64,000 nt of DNA from Streptomyces sp. HB132 (GCF_016909575.1 NZ_JAFBGA010000006.1:248001-312000); one strand, 5' to 3'; shown: positions 34,064 to 43,031, counted from the stretch's first letter. The notes: a model not told the origin generated them from the letters alone. Numbers and translations are program-made.

Positions 34064-35869
34064 TCACGAACCGCCGCTCGGCGATACCACCATGGCCGAC
34101 CCGCCACCGCGCCGCACCTTTTCGGCCGCCGCGAGCCAGCGTCCTCCCGGAAGGCGCTGGACGCCCGTGGCTGCCCCGATCTCCGGGTTCGCCTTGAACA
34201 CGTGCCCGATCGCCTCCAACTCCTTGCGCACCGGGCTGTCCCACAGCCCCGGCTCGATCTCGGTCGTGGCCGAGTTGCGCTGGCTGGCGCGCGGGGCGGC
34301 GATCGCCTCGACGAGCGGCAGCCCCCGGTCCAAGTGGCCCGTCAGGGACTGCAGGACCGTGGTGATGATCGTGGCACCGCCCGGCGATCCCAGCGCCAGT
34401 ACGGGCTTTCCGTGCTCCAGCACGATGGTCGGCGAGATCGACGAGCGCGGACGCTTGGCCGGGCCGGGCAGGTTCGGGTCGTGGACCGCCGGATTCGCCG
34501 GCGCGAACGAGAAGTCGGTCAGCTCGTTGTTGAGCAGGAACCCCCGCCCCGGCACCGTGATGCCGCTGCCGCCCGTCGACTCGATCGTCAGGGTGTACGC
34601 GACGACGTTGCCCCACTTGTCGGCGGTCGTCAGGTGCGTCGTGTTCTCACCCTCGAACGTGGTCGGGGCGGCATCTCCCCCGGTGGCGCAGCGGGCGGGG
34701 TGGCGCGGGTCACCCGGAGCGAGCGGGCTGGTGAGCACCGCGTCGTCCTTGATGAGGCACTCGCGCGAGTCCGCGAACCGCTGGCTCAGCAACTCCCGTG
34801 TCGGGACGTCCTCGAACGCGGGGTCGCCGACCCATCGGCCCCGGTCGGCGAACGCGATCCGGCTCGCCTCGATGAGGCGGTGCAGGTACCGCGTCTCGCT
34901 CGCCTTCGAAAGGTCCGTCGACTCGAGGATGTTGAGGGCCTCGCCGACACTCGTGCCCCCGGACGAGGAGGGCGCGATGCCGTACACGTCCAGGCCGCGG
35001 TAGGTGGTCTTCGTCGGGTCCTGGCGCAGCGCGCGGTACGCCTTCAGGTCCTTGGCCGTCAGATCCCCCGGACGCACCGCACGCGTCGCCGCCGGGTCCA
35101 CGGGTGGCTTCCGCACCGTCGACACGATGTCCCGGGCCAGCTCGCCCCGGTACAGCTCGTCCACGCCCTCGCGGCCGAGTGTCCGGTAGGTACGGGCGAG
35201 GTCGGGGTTCTTGAACACCGATCCGGTCACCGGCAACTGACCGCCGGGAAGGAAGAGTTCGGCGGAAGCGGGAAAGTCGGCGAACCGTGCCTGGTTCGCC
35301 GCGGTCTGGGAGCGGAAGGTGTCGTCCACGACGAACCCGTCACGGGCCAGCCGCTCCGCCGGTTCGAGTAGCCGCCGGAGAGATTTGCTGCCCCAGGCGT
35401 CGAGCGCCTTCTCCCAGGTGGCGGGTGTGCCGGGGGTGCCGACGCCGAGTCCGCTGGTGACGGCGTCGTTGAAGGGGATCGGCTGCCCGTTCTCCAGGAA
35501 CAGCGAGGAGTCCGCGCTCCGTGGGGCGGTCTCACGGCCGTCGATGGTCTGTACCCTGCCCGTCCTGGCGTCGTAGTGGACGAAGTACCCACCGCCGCCG
35601 ATGCCCGCCGAGTAGGGCTCGGTGACACCCAGTGCTGCTGCCGTGGCGACGGCCGCGTCAACGGCGTTGCCTCCCTTGCGGAGCACCTCGATACCTGCGG
35701 CCGAGGCGTCCGCGTCGACACTCGACACGGCTCCCCCGTATCCCACCGCCAGGGGGGACTTGGGAGGTGGCACGGGTGGCGCCGAGGCTGCGGGGGCCGC
35801 GGCGCCGAGCGAGCCGATGACGGCGATCACGATGGGGAACGACACACTGCGGCCGACCGAACGACGCAT
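34064..35869 (-). CDS. ggt: Gamma-glutamyltransferase, secreted
   Basis: 601 residues from ATG with AGGAGGT upstream. It has a signal peptide (VSFPIVIAVIGSLGAAAPAASA), then the large-subunit start GYGGAVSSVDADASAAGIEVLRKGGNAVDAAVA and TEPYSAGIGGGGYFVHYD. The autocleavage/nucleophile Thr410 lies in ENTTHLTTADKWGNVVAYT, followed by TGGSGITVPGRGFLLNNELTDF, PGRGF and GSPGGATI, all standard GGT elements. It should hydrolyse or transfer gamma-glutamyl groups outside the cell. Compare the signal-less homologue at 5,230. Confidence 0.95.
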   Translation of the reverse strand: MRRSVGRSVSFPIVIAVIGSLGAAAPAASAPPVPPPKSPLAVGYGGAVSSVDADASAAGIEVLRKGGNAVDAAVATAAALGVTEPYSAGIGGGGYFVHYDARTGRVQTIDGRETAPRSADSSLFLENGQPIPFNDAVTSGLGVGTPGTPATWEKALDAWGSKSLRRLLEPAERLARDGFVVDDTFRSQTAANQARFADFPASAELFLPGGQLPVTGSVFKNPDLARTYRTLGREGVDELYRGELARDIVSTVRKPPVDPAATRAVRPGDLTAKDLKAYRALRQDPTKTTYRGLDVYGIAPSSSGGTSVGEALNILESTDLSKASETRYLHRLIEASRIAFADRGRWVGDPAFEDVPTRELLSQRFADSRECLIKDDAVLTSPLAPGDPRHPARCATGGDAAPTTFEGENTTHLTTADKWGNVVAYTLTIESTGGSGITVPGRGFLLNNELTDFSFAPANPAVHDPNLPGPAKRPRSSISPTIVLEHGKPVLALGSPGGATIITTVLQSLTGHLDRGLPLVEAIAAPRASQRNSATTEIEPGLWDSPVRKELEAIGHVFKANPEIGAATGVQRLPGGRWLAAAEKVRRGGGSAMVVSPSGGS

Positions 35870-35960
35870 CCGTACCTCCTGTGAAGAATCGTCCGCGCAG
35901 GGTAACTCCGCACCGCCCGTACCGTCAGGACCGCCTCGGCCACACGTCCGGACGGACCGG

Positions 35961-36728
35961 TCAGCCGGTGCCGGCCGGTACGGCCGCCCGGTCGGCGATC
36001 AGCCTGATGATCTCCTGCTGGTGCGCGGCCAGGTAGAAGTGGCCGCCCCTGAAGACACGGAACTCGAAGGCCCGCTGCGTGTGCCGCGACCAGGCCTGTG
36101 CCTCCTCGAGGGTCACCTTGGGGTCGTTGTCGCCCACGAGGCTCCACACGGGGCAGCGCAGCGCGGGGCCCGGCTCGTAGACGTAGGTTTCGGCGGCGCG
36201 GTAGTCGGCGCGGATCGCCGGCAGCGCCATGCGGAGCAGTTCCGGATCCTCGAGGATGGCTGAGTCCGTTCCGCTCAGCCGCCTCATCTCGTCGACGATG
36301 CCGTCGTCGTCCTGTAGGTGGACGGCCTCCGTGCGGGGCGAGGAGGGGGCCCGGCGCGCGGAGGCGAACAGGGCGTGCGGCACGACGCCGTGGTCGCGCT
36401 CGAGCCGGCGCGCGACCTCGAAGCCGAGGGTCGCGCCCATGCTGTGCCCGAACAGGAGCAGCGGGCGGTCCGTCCACTCCAGGAGTACGGAGGTCACCCG
36501 GTCGGCCAGTTCGGCGATCGTGGCGACGCAGGGCTCGGCCCGCCGGTCCTGGCGCCCCGGGTACTGCACGGCGAGCACGTCCGTGTCCGCCGGCAGGCCC
36601 GCGGACACCGGCTGGTAGAAACTCGCCGAACCGCCCGCGTGCGGCAGACACACCACCCTGACCGCCGCGTCCGGACGGGGGTGGTAGCGGCGTATCCACA
36701 GGCGGTTGAGTTCGGCCGACGTGCTCAT
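35961..36728 (-). CDS. Type II thioesterase of the polyketide cluster
   Basis: 255 residues with the GrsT/TEII alpha/beta hydrolase layout: CLPHAGGSASFYQPV (oxyanion), VQYPGRQDR, LLFGHSMGATLGFE with Ser96, SLVGDNDPKV with Asp202, and GGHFYLAAHQQ with His230. Stand-alone TEII enzymes remove stalled or wrong acyl groups from PKS carrier proteins. It is the leftmost gene I would assign to the cluster. A small GGTGCGG/CCGCACC stem lies in its 5' spacer near 36,755-36,773. Confidence 0.93.
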   Translation of the reverse strand: MSTSAELNRLWIRRYHPRPDAAVRVVCLPHAGGSASFYQPVSAGLPADTDVLAVQYPGRQDRRAEPCVATIAELADRVTSVLLEWTDRPLLLFGHSMGATLGFEVARRLERDHGVVPHALFASARRAPSSPRTEAVHLQDDDGIVDEMRRLSGTDSAILEDPELLRMALPAIRADYRAAETYVYEPGPALRCPVWSLVGDNDPKVTLEEAQAWSRHTQRAFEFRVFRGGHFYLAAHQQEIIRLIADRAAVPAGTG

Positions 36729-36854
36729 GGGGTGCGGGGTCCCTTCGTGGCGGCGGTGCGGACGGGCCGCACCGGGCGTGCCCGAGCAGTCTCACCGCCT
36801 GTGGAAACGGGCCACACCCCTACCGCCCCCAGGGCCCCCCAGGCGGCGGGGGAC

Positions 36855-37499
36855 TCACGCCTTGAGGTAGGCCAGCACCGCCAGGACTCGGCGGTTGTTG
36901 TCACTCGACGGGGGGAGCATCAGCTTGGAGAAGATGTTCGAGATGTGCTTGGCCGCAGCGCCCTCGGTGACGGTCAGCCGCTGGGCGATGGCGGTGTTGG
37001 AGCACCCCTCCGCCATGAGCTCCAGCACGACGCGCTCCCTTGCGGTGAGCGCGGACAGCGGCTCGTCGCGGGAGTGGGACGTCATCAGCTGGGCCACGAC
37101 GGTGGGGTCCATGGCCATGCCGCCGGCCGCGACCCGGCGGACGGCGTCGATGAACTGCCTGTCGTCCAGGACGCTGTCCTTGAGCAGGTAACCGATGCCG
37201 CCCGTGCCGTCGGCCAGCAGTTCGCGGGCGTACATCTGCTCGACGTGCTGGGACAGGACGAGGATCGGGAGACCGGGTTGCTCGCGGCGGGCGAGCAGGG
37301 CGGCCTGCAGGCCCTCGGTGGTGAACGTCGGCGGTAAGCGCACGTCCACCACGGCCACGTCGGGACGGTGTTCGGCGATGGCCTGTCTCAGGTCCGTCCC
37401 GTTGTCGACGGCGGCGACCACCTCGCAGTCGTAGGCCTCGAGCAGTTGGATGATTCCCTGCCTCAGGAGGAAGAGGTCTTCGGCGAGGACAACGCGCAC
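36855..37499 (-). CDS. NarL/LuxR-family response regulator
   Basis: 214 residues from GTG with GGAG eight bases upstream. The receiver domain has acidic AED at residues 6-8, phospho-acceptor Asp52 in AVVDVRLPP and Lys in GYLLKDS. The C-terminal LuxR helix-turn-helix is LTARERVVLELMAEGCSNTAIAQRLTVTEGAAAKHISNIFSKL. Its start lies 37 bases inside the kinase gene, so the pair is translationally coupled. It probably controls the ABC transporter operon in which it sits, via the palindrome at 42,235-42,256, and perhaps the PKS genes. Confidence 0.93.
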   Translation of the reverse strand: MRVVLAEDLFLLRQGIIQLLEAYDCEVVAAVDNGTDLRQAIAEHRPDVAVVDVRLPPTFTTEGLQAALLARREQPGLPILVLSQHVEQMYARELLADGTGGIGYLLKDSVLDDRQFIDAVRRVAAGGMAMDPTVVAQLMTSHSRDEPLSALTARERVVLELMAEGCSNTAIAQRLTVTEGAAAKHISNIFSKLMLPPSSDNNRRVLAVLAYLKA

Positions 37500-38827
37500 G
37501 GCAACTCCATTTTCATGACGGTCGGACCGCCCGGGGGACTGTTGATCTCCAGGACGCCGTCAAAGGATGCCAGCCGCCGCCGGATGCCCTCCAGGCCGCT
37601 CCCGGCCGACATCTCGGCGCCACCTCGGCCGTCGTCGGTGACCAGACCGTGCAGGGCGCCGTCCGCGTGACGGAGATCCACCTCGACCCGTCGGGCGTCG
37701 GCGTGTTTGAGCGCGTTGGTGAGCAGCTCCGACACCGAGAAGTAGATGGCGGACTCCACCGGATCGGGCAGTTTCCCCGGCAGGACCGCCGTGACGTTCA
37801 CGGGCAGTGGACTGGCGAGGCCCAGAGCCCTTACCGCGTCGGCGAGTCCGCGCTCGGCGAGCACCGGGGGGTGGATGCCCCGGACCAGGCCGCGCAGCTC
37901 ACGCAGGGCCTGCACGGAGGAGCTGCGCGCGTCGTGCAGCAGCCGGCGGGCCTCGTCGGTGTTGCGGTCCAGCTGCCGGTCGACGGCGCCGAGGGTGAGG
38001 CCGAGGCTGACCAGCCGTGCCTGGGCGCCGTCGTGCAGGTCGCGTTCGATGCGGCGCAGTTCGGCGGCCTGGATGTCGAGCGCTCCGGAGCGCGTCTCGG
38101 ACAGGTGGCGCACCCGGGAGGACAGGCGGGCGCGCTGGGTCGGGCCCAGCAGGAACAGGACGAAGTAGGCGTAGCCCTTCAGGATCCAGGGGCTGAGGTG
38201 GACCCAGCCGGCGAACACGACGAGTGCGGCGAGGGCCGCGGCGAGCGCGGCGGTCCAGCTGTCCACGGTGATGAACGCGTACCAGCGGCCCACGCCGTCG
38301 GCGGCGACGGGCCTCCACAGGCCGCAGGCCAGCACCAGCCCCTCCCCCGCGTAGTACAGCAGTGCGGCCGGGGCGCTGCCGAGCAGCAGGCCGACGGCGC
38401 TGTTGAGGAACAGCCACAGCAGGTCCCGCCAGGTCGCCGGGTCGGCCAGGATCCACTTGCAGCGGCGCACCCAGCCGACGATGTCCCGCTCGATCTCCTC
38501 CGGTTCGGGCCGGTAGGGCCGTTCCACCGGGACTCCGGAGCGGGCGGCGGCACGCCGGTTCAGGTCGCAGACCCAGCGCACCGCGGTGGTCAGGTGGGGC
38601 AGCGCGAGGAAGCCGATCCCGATGAGGCAGAGGATGACGAAGTACGTGGTCGTGAGGAAGAGCACGACCGAGGCCAGGGCCCCGGCGGCGATCAGGGCGC
38701 CGACCAGTGTGTCCTGGGCGGCCCGGCTCAGTCGCGTGCGCCCGTCCTCCCGTACGCGAGGAGGGGCGAGGGCGGGACCGTCCCCGGACGGGGGTGCCGG
38801 GGACGGCCCGGTTCGGATACGGCTCAC
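37463..38827 (-). CDS. Sensor histidine kinase, NarL-type (HisKA_3)
   Basis: 454 residues from a GTG that overlaps the permease stop (GTGA). About four to five membrane segments (LVGALIAAGALASVVLFLTTTYFVILCLIGIGFLAL; LLWLFLNSAVGLLLGSAPAALLYYAG; TAALAAALAALVVFAGWV) form an intramembrane sensor. The dimerisation region has LRRIERDLHDGAQARLV with phospho-His265, then an ATPase with TNALKHADARRVEVDL (N box) and VTDDGRGGA (G box). It is the partner of the response regulator downstream and is encoded with an ABC exporter, suggesting sensing of the cluster product or envelope stress. Confidence 0.93.
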   Translation of the reverse strand: MSRIRTGPSPAPPSGDGPALAPPRVREDGRTRLSRAAQDTLVGALIAAGALASVVLFLTTTYFVILCLIGIGFLALPHLTTAVRWVCDLNRRAAARSGVPVERPYRPEPEEIERDIVGWVRRCKWILADPATWRDLLWLFLNSAVGLLLGSAPAALLYYAGEGLVLACGLWRPVAADGVGRWYAFITVDSWTAALAAALAALVVFAGWVHLSPWILKGYAYFVLFLLGPTQRARLSSRVRHLSETRSGALDIQAAELRRIERDLHDGAQARLVSLGLTLGAVDRQLDRNTDEARRLLHDARSSSVQALRELRGLVRGIHPPVLAERGLADAVRALGLASPLPVNVTAVLPGKLPDPVESAIYFSVSELLTNALKHADARRVEVDLRHADGALHGLVTDDGRGGAEMSAGSGLEGIRRRLASFDGVLEINSPPGGPTVMKMELPCALSSPKTSSS

Positions 38828-41334
38828 GCGGCCTTCACCGTGTCGACGGCGGGCGTGCGCATGCCGCGCCACGAGGGCAGGAGCGTGGCGCCGAAGACCA
38901 GCACCAGGGACCCTCCGACGATGGCGAGGTAGATCCAGATGGATCCTGAGGGCAGATAGGAGTCGGACTTGACCATGCTGTACGGCACGATGGTGGTCGC
39001 CGCGGCGATCGTGCCGAGGACGGTGGCGATGATTCCGATGAGTACGCCCTCGACGGTCAGCATGCCGAGCACCTGGCGGCGTGTAGCCCCCGTCAGCTGC
39101 TGGAGGCCGAACTCGGCGCGGCGCTTGCGGGTCACCGCCACGAGCGTGTTGACGACGGTGATGGCGGCGTATCCGACGATCATGGCGACGATCGTATAGT
39201 TCGCGGCGACCAGGATCTGCTGGATCTGGTTGTTCCGGCCGGCCAACGAGTCCCCGTCGTCCAGTTCGGTGCCGGGCACACTCGCTGCCAGCCCGGCCAG
39301 CGTGTCGCGGAGTTCGGCCGGGCCGCCCTGTTCGGAGCGGACCAGGATCTGGTGCGGAAGCCCGTCACTGGTGTGCGGGGCCAGGGTCGCCGCGGGCAGG
39401 GTCACGTACTGCTGCTTGGGGTTGTCGGCGTAGAGGGCGACCACGGTGGGACGTACGGCGGTGCCGTCGCCGAGGCGCAGCGGAAGCCGGTCCCCGACTC
39501 CCACGCCGTACTCCTGCGCCTTCTTGTCGGAGAGGGCGACCGTGTCGCCGCGCAGGCCGGTCAGGGATCCGGCGACGGGCCGCAGGTCGAGGCTCTGCCG
39601 CACGCCTTCGGCGGACACGCCCCGCAGTTCGGTGTCGGCACGCCCGTCGGGGGCGTCGACGAATCCGCGGCTGGTGACGAACTCCGAGGCGGCGGCCACG
39701 CCGGGGGTCGACCGGACCCGGTCGACGACGGCGGGGGCGAATCCGCCCGTGGTGGAGTCGAGGACGTAGTCGGCCAGGACGTTCTGGTCGTAGGAGCTCT
39801 GGGAGACGTGGTCCTCGGTGGCCTGCATGTAGAGGGTGCCCGTGGCGATGCCGATGAGCAGGACGATGGGTGCGACGGCACCCGCCATACGGACGTTGGC
39901 CGTGGTGGCGTTGCGCAGGGCGAGCATGCCCGGGATGCCGGAGAAGGCGCGCACCGGCAGGTGCAGCAGGGTGACCATCGCCTTGGTGATGCCGGGGGCG
40001 AGGAGCGCCAGGCCGATGCAGAACAGCACGGAGGCGGGTCCGGCGGTGCTGGCGAGGGTGGGGCCGTCCTCCATCACCGTGGCGGTGGCGACGGCGAGGC
40101 CGATGCCGTTGGCGAGGAAGAACAGCGCGATCAGCAGCCGCGGCACGCTGAACCAGCGGGTGCCCGCAGCGGATTCGGCCAGGGCGGCGACCGGTTCGGT
40201 GCGGGCGGCGCGACGGCCCGCGAAGCGGGTGGCCCCGGCCGCGGCGAGCACGGTGACGACGGCGCCGACGGCCATCGGCATCCAGCCGGCGTGGTAGACG
40301 ATCGCCGACGAGACGACGCCGCTGGAGGTGAGCACGCCGAAGAGCAGCCGGCCGAGCAGGTATCCCGGGTACAGGGCGAGCAGCACCGAGGCCACGGAGA
40401 GCACCGCGGTCTCGATGAGGATCATCCGGCGCAGTTGCTGCGGGGTGGAGCCCACGGCCCGCAGCAGGGCCATCTCCCGGGTCCGCTGCTGGAGCGACAG
40501 CCCGAGGGTGGAGGCGACGCCGAACATCACGATCAGCACCACGGACGAGCCGAAGATGGCCGCCAGGATCACGACGGTGCGCTGGCTGGCGAGGGTGCCG
40601 GGCAGTTCCGCCAGGCCGCGCCGCTCGCCGGTGAGCACCTCGGCCCGGTCGCCTACGACGGAGCGCACCGTGCCGGCGACCGCCGCGGTGTCCGTGCCGT
40701 TCTCCGGCAGTACGCCGATCGAGTCGATCCGGCCGCCGGCCAAGGTGCGGGCCTGCGCGTCGCTGAAGAACAGCGCGGCGTGGGGGTTGCTGTCGCCCCG
40801 CTGGCCGGCGACACCGCTGACCGTGAACCGCCGGGTGTCGCCGTTGACGGCGATCTCGACGACGGAGCCCGGTCCCGCACCGGCACGCTCGGCGAGCCCG
40901 GAGTCGAGTACGACCTCGCCGCCGGCGACGGGGGAGGCGCCGGCGGCGAGGGTATAGGGGGTGAGCCGGGCACCGGCCCAGCCGTGGCCGTACGAGGTGT
41001 CCTCGCCGGTCAGCGCCTTGCCGTCCTTGAGGACGGTGGCGGGGAAGGACACGTCGCCGACGGCCTCGCGGACGCCGTCCGCTCGAGCCACCTCACCGAG
41101 CAGCGCCGGGTCGATGCGGTGACGTTCGGTCAGGGCGGCTCCGTCGTAGGACTGTTCGCCGGTGACCACGACCGGGGCGCTGTTCAGGCGCAGCGGGTCT
41201 GCGGCCATCCGGACGCCGGTCTCCATCAGGCCGCCGCAGCCGATGACGATCGCGGCGCCGAGGAACATGGCGAGGAAGGTCGCGACGAAACTGGTCCGCC
41301 GGAACTTCAGGGTGCGCAGGGCGAGCCGCCACAT
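38824..41334 (-). CDS. ABC transporter permease, FtsX/MacB family (fused double unit)
   Basis: 836 residues. Two FtsX-like units: an N-terminal TM then a large extracytoplasmic domain, three TMs (residues about 260-390, VVILAAIFGSSVVLIVMFGVASTLGLSL), a middle TM pair, a second extracytoplasmic domain and three C-terminal TMs (IVAMIVGYAAITVVNTLVAVTRKR; LGTIAAATTIV; IYLAIVGGSLVLVFGATLL). Such permeases with a single ATPase act as mechanotransmission exporters or resistance pumps for peptides and lipophilic antibiotics. Its start overlaps the ATPase stop by one base and its end overlaps the kinase start. Confidence 0.93.
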   Translation of the reverse strand: MWRLALRTLKFRRTSFVATFLAMFLGAAIVIGCGGLMETGVRMAADPLRLNSAPVVVTGEQSYDGAALTERHRIDPALLGEVARADGVREAVGDVSFPATVLKDGKALTGEDTSYGHGWAGARLTPYTLAAGASPVAGGEVVLDSGLAERAGAGPGSVVEIAVNGDTRRFTVSGVAGQRGDSNPHAALFFSDAQARTLAGGRIDSIGVLPENGTDTAAVAGTVRSVVGDRAEVLTGERRGLAELPGTLASQRTVVILAAIFGSSVVLIVMFGVASTLGLSLQQRTREMALLRAVGSTPQQLRRMILIETAVLSVASVLLALYPGYLLGRLLFGVLTSSGVVSSAIVYHAGWMPMAVGAVVTVLAAAGATRFAGRRAARTEPVAALAESAAGTRWFSVPRLLIALFFLANGIGLAVATATVMEDGPTLASTAGPASVLFCIGLALLAPGITKAMVTLLHLPVRAFSGIPGMLALRNATTANVRMAGAVAPIVLLIGIATGTLYMQATEDHVSQSSYDQNVLADYVLDSTTGGFAPAVVDRVRSTPGVAAASEFVTSRGFVDAPDGRADTELRGVSAEGVRQSLDLRPVAGSLTGLRGDTVALSDKKAQEYGVGVGDRLPLRLGDGTAVRPTVVALYADNPKQQYVTLPAATLAPHTSDGLPHQILVRSEQGGPAELRDTLAGLAASVPGTELDDGDSLAGRNNQIQQILVAANYTIVAMIVGYAAITVVNTLVAVTRKRRAEFGLQQLTGATRRQVLGMLTVEGVLIGIIATVLGTIAAATTIVPYSMVKSDSYLPSGSIWIYLAIVGGSLVLVFGATLLPSWRGMRTPAVDTVKAA

Positions 41335-42137
41335 CAGTACAGCCCTCCGGTCGTCATGGGGGCGGCCTGCTGACGGTTCTCGTCCTCCCAGGCACCGAGC
41401 CGTGTCATCCGCGCCGCGACCGCGTCGGCCGTGGGCCGGTGCAGTTCGCCTGCGAAGGCGCCGTCGGCGAGGAAGACGACGCGGTCGGCGTACGAGGCGG
41501 CCACCGGGTCGTGGGTGACCATGACCAGGGTCTGGCGGGCCGTGTCGACGGATTCGCGCAGCAGGGAGAGCACGGCCGACGCGGTACGGGTGTCCAGCGC
41601 TCCGGTGGGCTCGTCGGCGAAGACCACGGCGGGCTGGGTGACCAGGGCGCGCGCGATGGCGACGCGCTGCTGCTGGCCGCCGGACAGCTCGGACGGCAGG
41701 TGGCCGAGGCGGTCGGCCAGGCCCACGCGCTGGACGACGGTGCGGATCAGGTTCTTGTCGGGCCGCTTTCCGGCGAGTTGCAGCGGCAGGGTGATGTTCT
41801 GCATCACCGTCAGGGCGGGCAGCAGGTTGAACGACTGGAAGATGAAGCCGATCCGGTCGCGGCGGAGCATGGTCAGCTGGGTGTCGTCCAGGCCGGCGAG
41901 GTCGGTGTCACCGACGGTCACGGTTCCGGACGTGGGCCTGACCAGGCCGGCGGCGCAGTGCAGGAAGGTGCTCTTGCCGGAACCGGACGGTCCCATCACC
42001 GCGGTGAAGGTGGCGTCGGCGAAGCTCATGGAGAGTTCCCGGAGCGCGGCCACCTGGCTGTCCGCTCGTCCATAGATCTTCGACACGGTGTCCAGTCGTA
42101 CCGCCTCCGTCCGACGGAGGTCGTGTGATGTGTGCAT
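41334..42137 (-). CDS. ABC transporter ATP-binding protein (MacB/LolD type)
   Basis: 267 residues from ATG with GGGGAGC upstream; a TTG four codons earlier is less likely. Walker A GPSGSGKST at 49-57, Q-loop QSFNLLPALTV, signature LSGGQ at 151-155, Walker B VVFADEP at 171-177 and the H-loop in MVTHDPVAAS. The NLLPxLTxxQN segment marks the MacB/LolD/FtsE-like branch that pairs with FtsX permeases. It is the first gene of the ATPase, permease, kinase, regulator operon. Confidence 0.95.
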   Translation of the reverse strand: MHTSHDLRRTEAVRLDTVSKIYGRADSQVAALRELSMSFADATFTAVMGPSGSGKSTFLHCAAGLVRPTSGTVTVGDTDLAGLDDTQLTMLRRDRIGFIFQSFNLLPALTVMQNITLPLQLAGKRPDKNLIRTVVQRVGLADRLGHLPSELSGGQQQRVAIARALVTQPAVVFADEPTGALDTRTASAVLSLLRESVDTARQTLVMVTHDPVAASYADRVVFLADGAFAGELHRPTADAVAARMTRLGAWEDENRQQAAPMTTGGLY

Positions 42138-42218
42138 CGTGCTCCCCAATGAAATGACGCGCTTCCCACGCGGTGTCTGTGGATCAGATTAGGAGCGGCT
42201 GGGCCGCCGCACATTGGC

Positions 42219-42256
42219 CTTATACCGCCGATTCGAGGTAGAGGTTTCTCTACCTC
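42219..42256 (-). promoter_or_regulatory. Promoter with palindromic operator for the ABC/two-component operon
   Basis: Minus-strand -10 element TATAAG (42219-42224). Upstream is a perfect inverted repeat GAGGTAGAG (42235-42243) and CTCTACCTC (42248-42256) around GTTT, overlapping the -35 position. This predicts transcription start near 42,212, about 75 bases before the ATPase ATG. The layout suits control by a dimeric LuxR-type response regulator, most simply the one encoded in the operon. Confidence 0.55.
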
Positions 42257-42313
42257 CGTACGCATGTATGTGGAGTCGTGCAGCAGTTCCATGCCATGGA
42301 GCTTTTTCCGAGT

Positions 42314-42517
42314 TCACGTCGAGGCGTCGTGAAGAGGGTCGAAAGTCTTCACGATTTCGGTGATCCTGGTGGCGCCTTCGGCGGTTTCCGCAGGGGGAGG
42401 CCACCCTTCGAGCCACTGCACGGTCTCCCTGTGCTGGACCGGGGCCGGAACACCATTTTCTCGAAAGAGATACCGACTCCTTGTCAAGGGGGCAGAAATA
42501 CCCGCAGGACAGTGCAA
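42314..42517 (-). CDS. Possible small ORF upstream of the ABC operon
   Basis: 67 codons from TTG (another TTG at 42487). The second half has a real-looking composition and G/C-biased third positions: FRENGVPAPVQHRETVQWLEGW, AEGATRITEIVKTFDPL. I recognise no family and no good ribosome site. It could be a fragment of an older gene. The surrounding 42,138-42,675 spacer is otherwise regulatory. Confidence 0.25.
   Translation of the reverse strand: MHCPAGISAPLTRSRYLFRENGVPAPVQHRETVQWLEGWPPPAETAEGATRITEIVKTFDPLHDAST
42327..42354. repeat. Nine-base inverted repeat in the ABC/PqqD spacer
   Basis: TCGTGAAGA (42327-42335) and TCTTCACGA (42346-42354) with a 10-base loop. Either a second operator for the divergently read genes or a transcript-end stem for the small ORF above. 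Confidence 0.4.
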
Positions 42518-42675
42518 CTTCCGCCCCTCTGTCCGAATCGTTTACCCCACCGTAAAAATGCGGTCACTGCCAGTGCCACAATGTGAGCGAACGGGTAACG
42601 TCGAAGTATCCGAAAAACGTCGAGCGATGGGATTCTCTGTGTCCAGGACAGCCGGCTTCCCCACGGCCGAGAGGT

Positions 42676-42957
42676 ATGACGGCACCGCACACGCGAGGCC
42701 GGTGCGGCATGGGGCGTAACCACGGGCTGATCGCCAGCGTGCGGCCCGACGGGCACCTGGAACTGTTCGTGCCACTTACGGGAAAACGCCACAGGTGCGG
42801 TCCTCGCGGTACGACGATGTGGCTTGCCCTGCAGCGCAGTGATTGGCAGACGGAACTCGCCGCGCAAGATGTCGCTGTACGACTGGGTGTGCATCCGGAC
42901 ACTATTCGGTGTGATATTCAGGCCTGGATGTCGCATTTCCGTGAGGCGGGTGAGTGA
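42676..42957 (+). CDS. PqqD-like small protein (RiPP recognition element fold suspected)
   Basis: 93 residues from ATG 42676; ATG at 42709, with GAGG ten bases before it, is an alternative giving 82 residues. The body (HGLIASVRPDGHLELFVPLTG, GTTMWLALQRSD, AAQDVAVRLGVHPDTIRCDIQAWMSHFREAG) follows the PqqD pattern: a three-strand sheet then a winged three-helix part with a conserved MWxAL and AAxxLA. PqqD domains bind leader peptides in PQQ and RiPP pathways. Here it is the only plus-strand gene beside a PKS, with no peptide precursor visible nearby, so its partner is unknown. It is convergent with the PKS. Confidence 0.55.
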   Translation: MTAPHTRGRCGMGRNHGLIASVRPDGHLELFVPLTGKRHRCGPRGTTMWLALQRSDWQTELAAQDVAVRLGVHPDTIRCDIQAWMSHFREAGE

Positions 42958-43031
42958 CGACGCCGTGGAGCGGCGCGCTTCCGGCCGCCGCGTCCCACTG
43001 CGGGGCCGGGGGCCGGCGCGTGCCGCACCGC

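Noticed and set aside
36755..36773. GGTGCGG/CCGCACC stem as terminator of the two-component operon
   Set aside because: It is 82 bases beyond the regulator stop and very close to the thioesterase start, so it may be only a 5' leader stem; too short to call.
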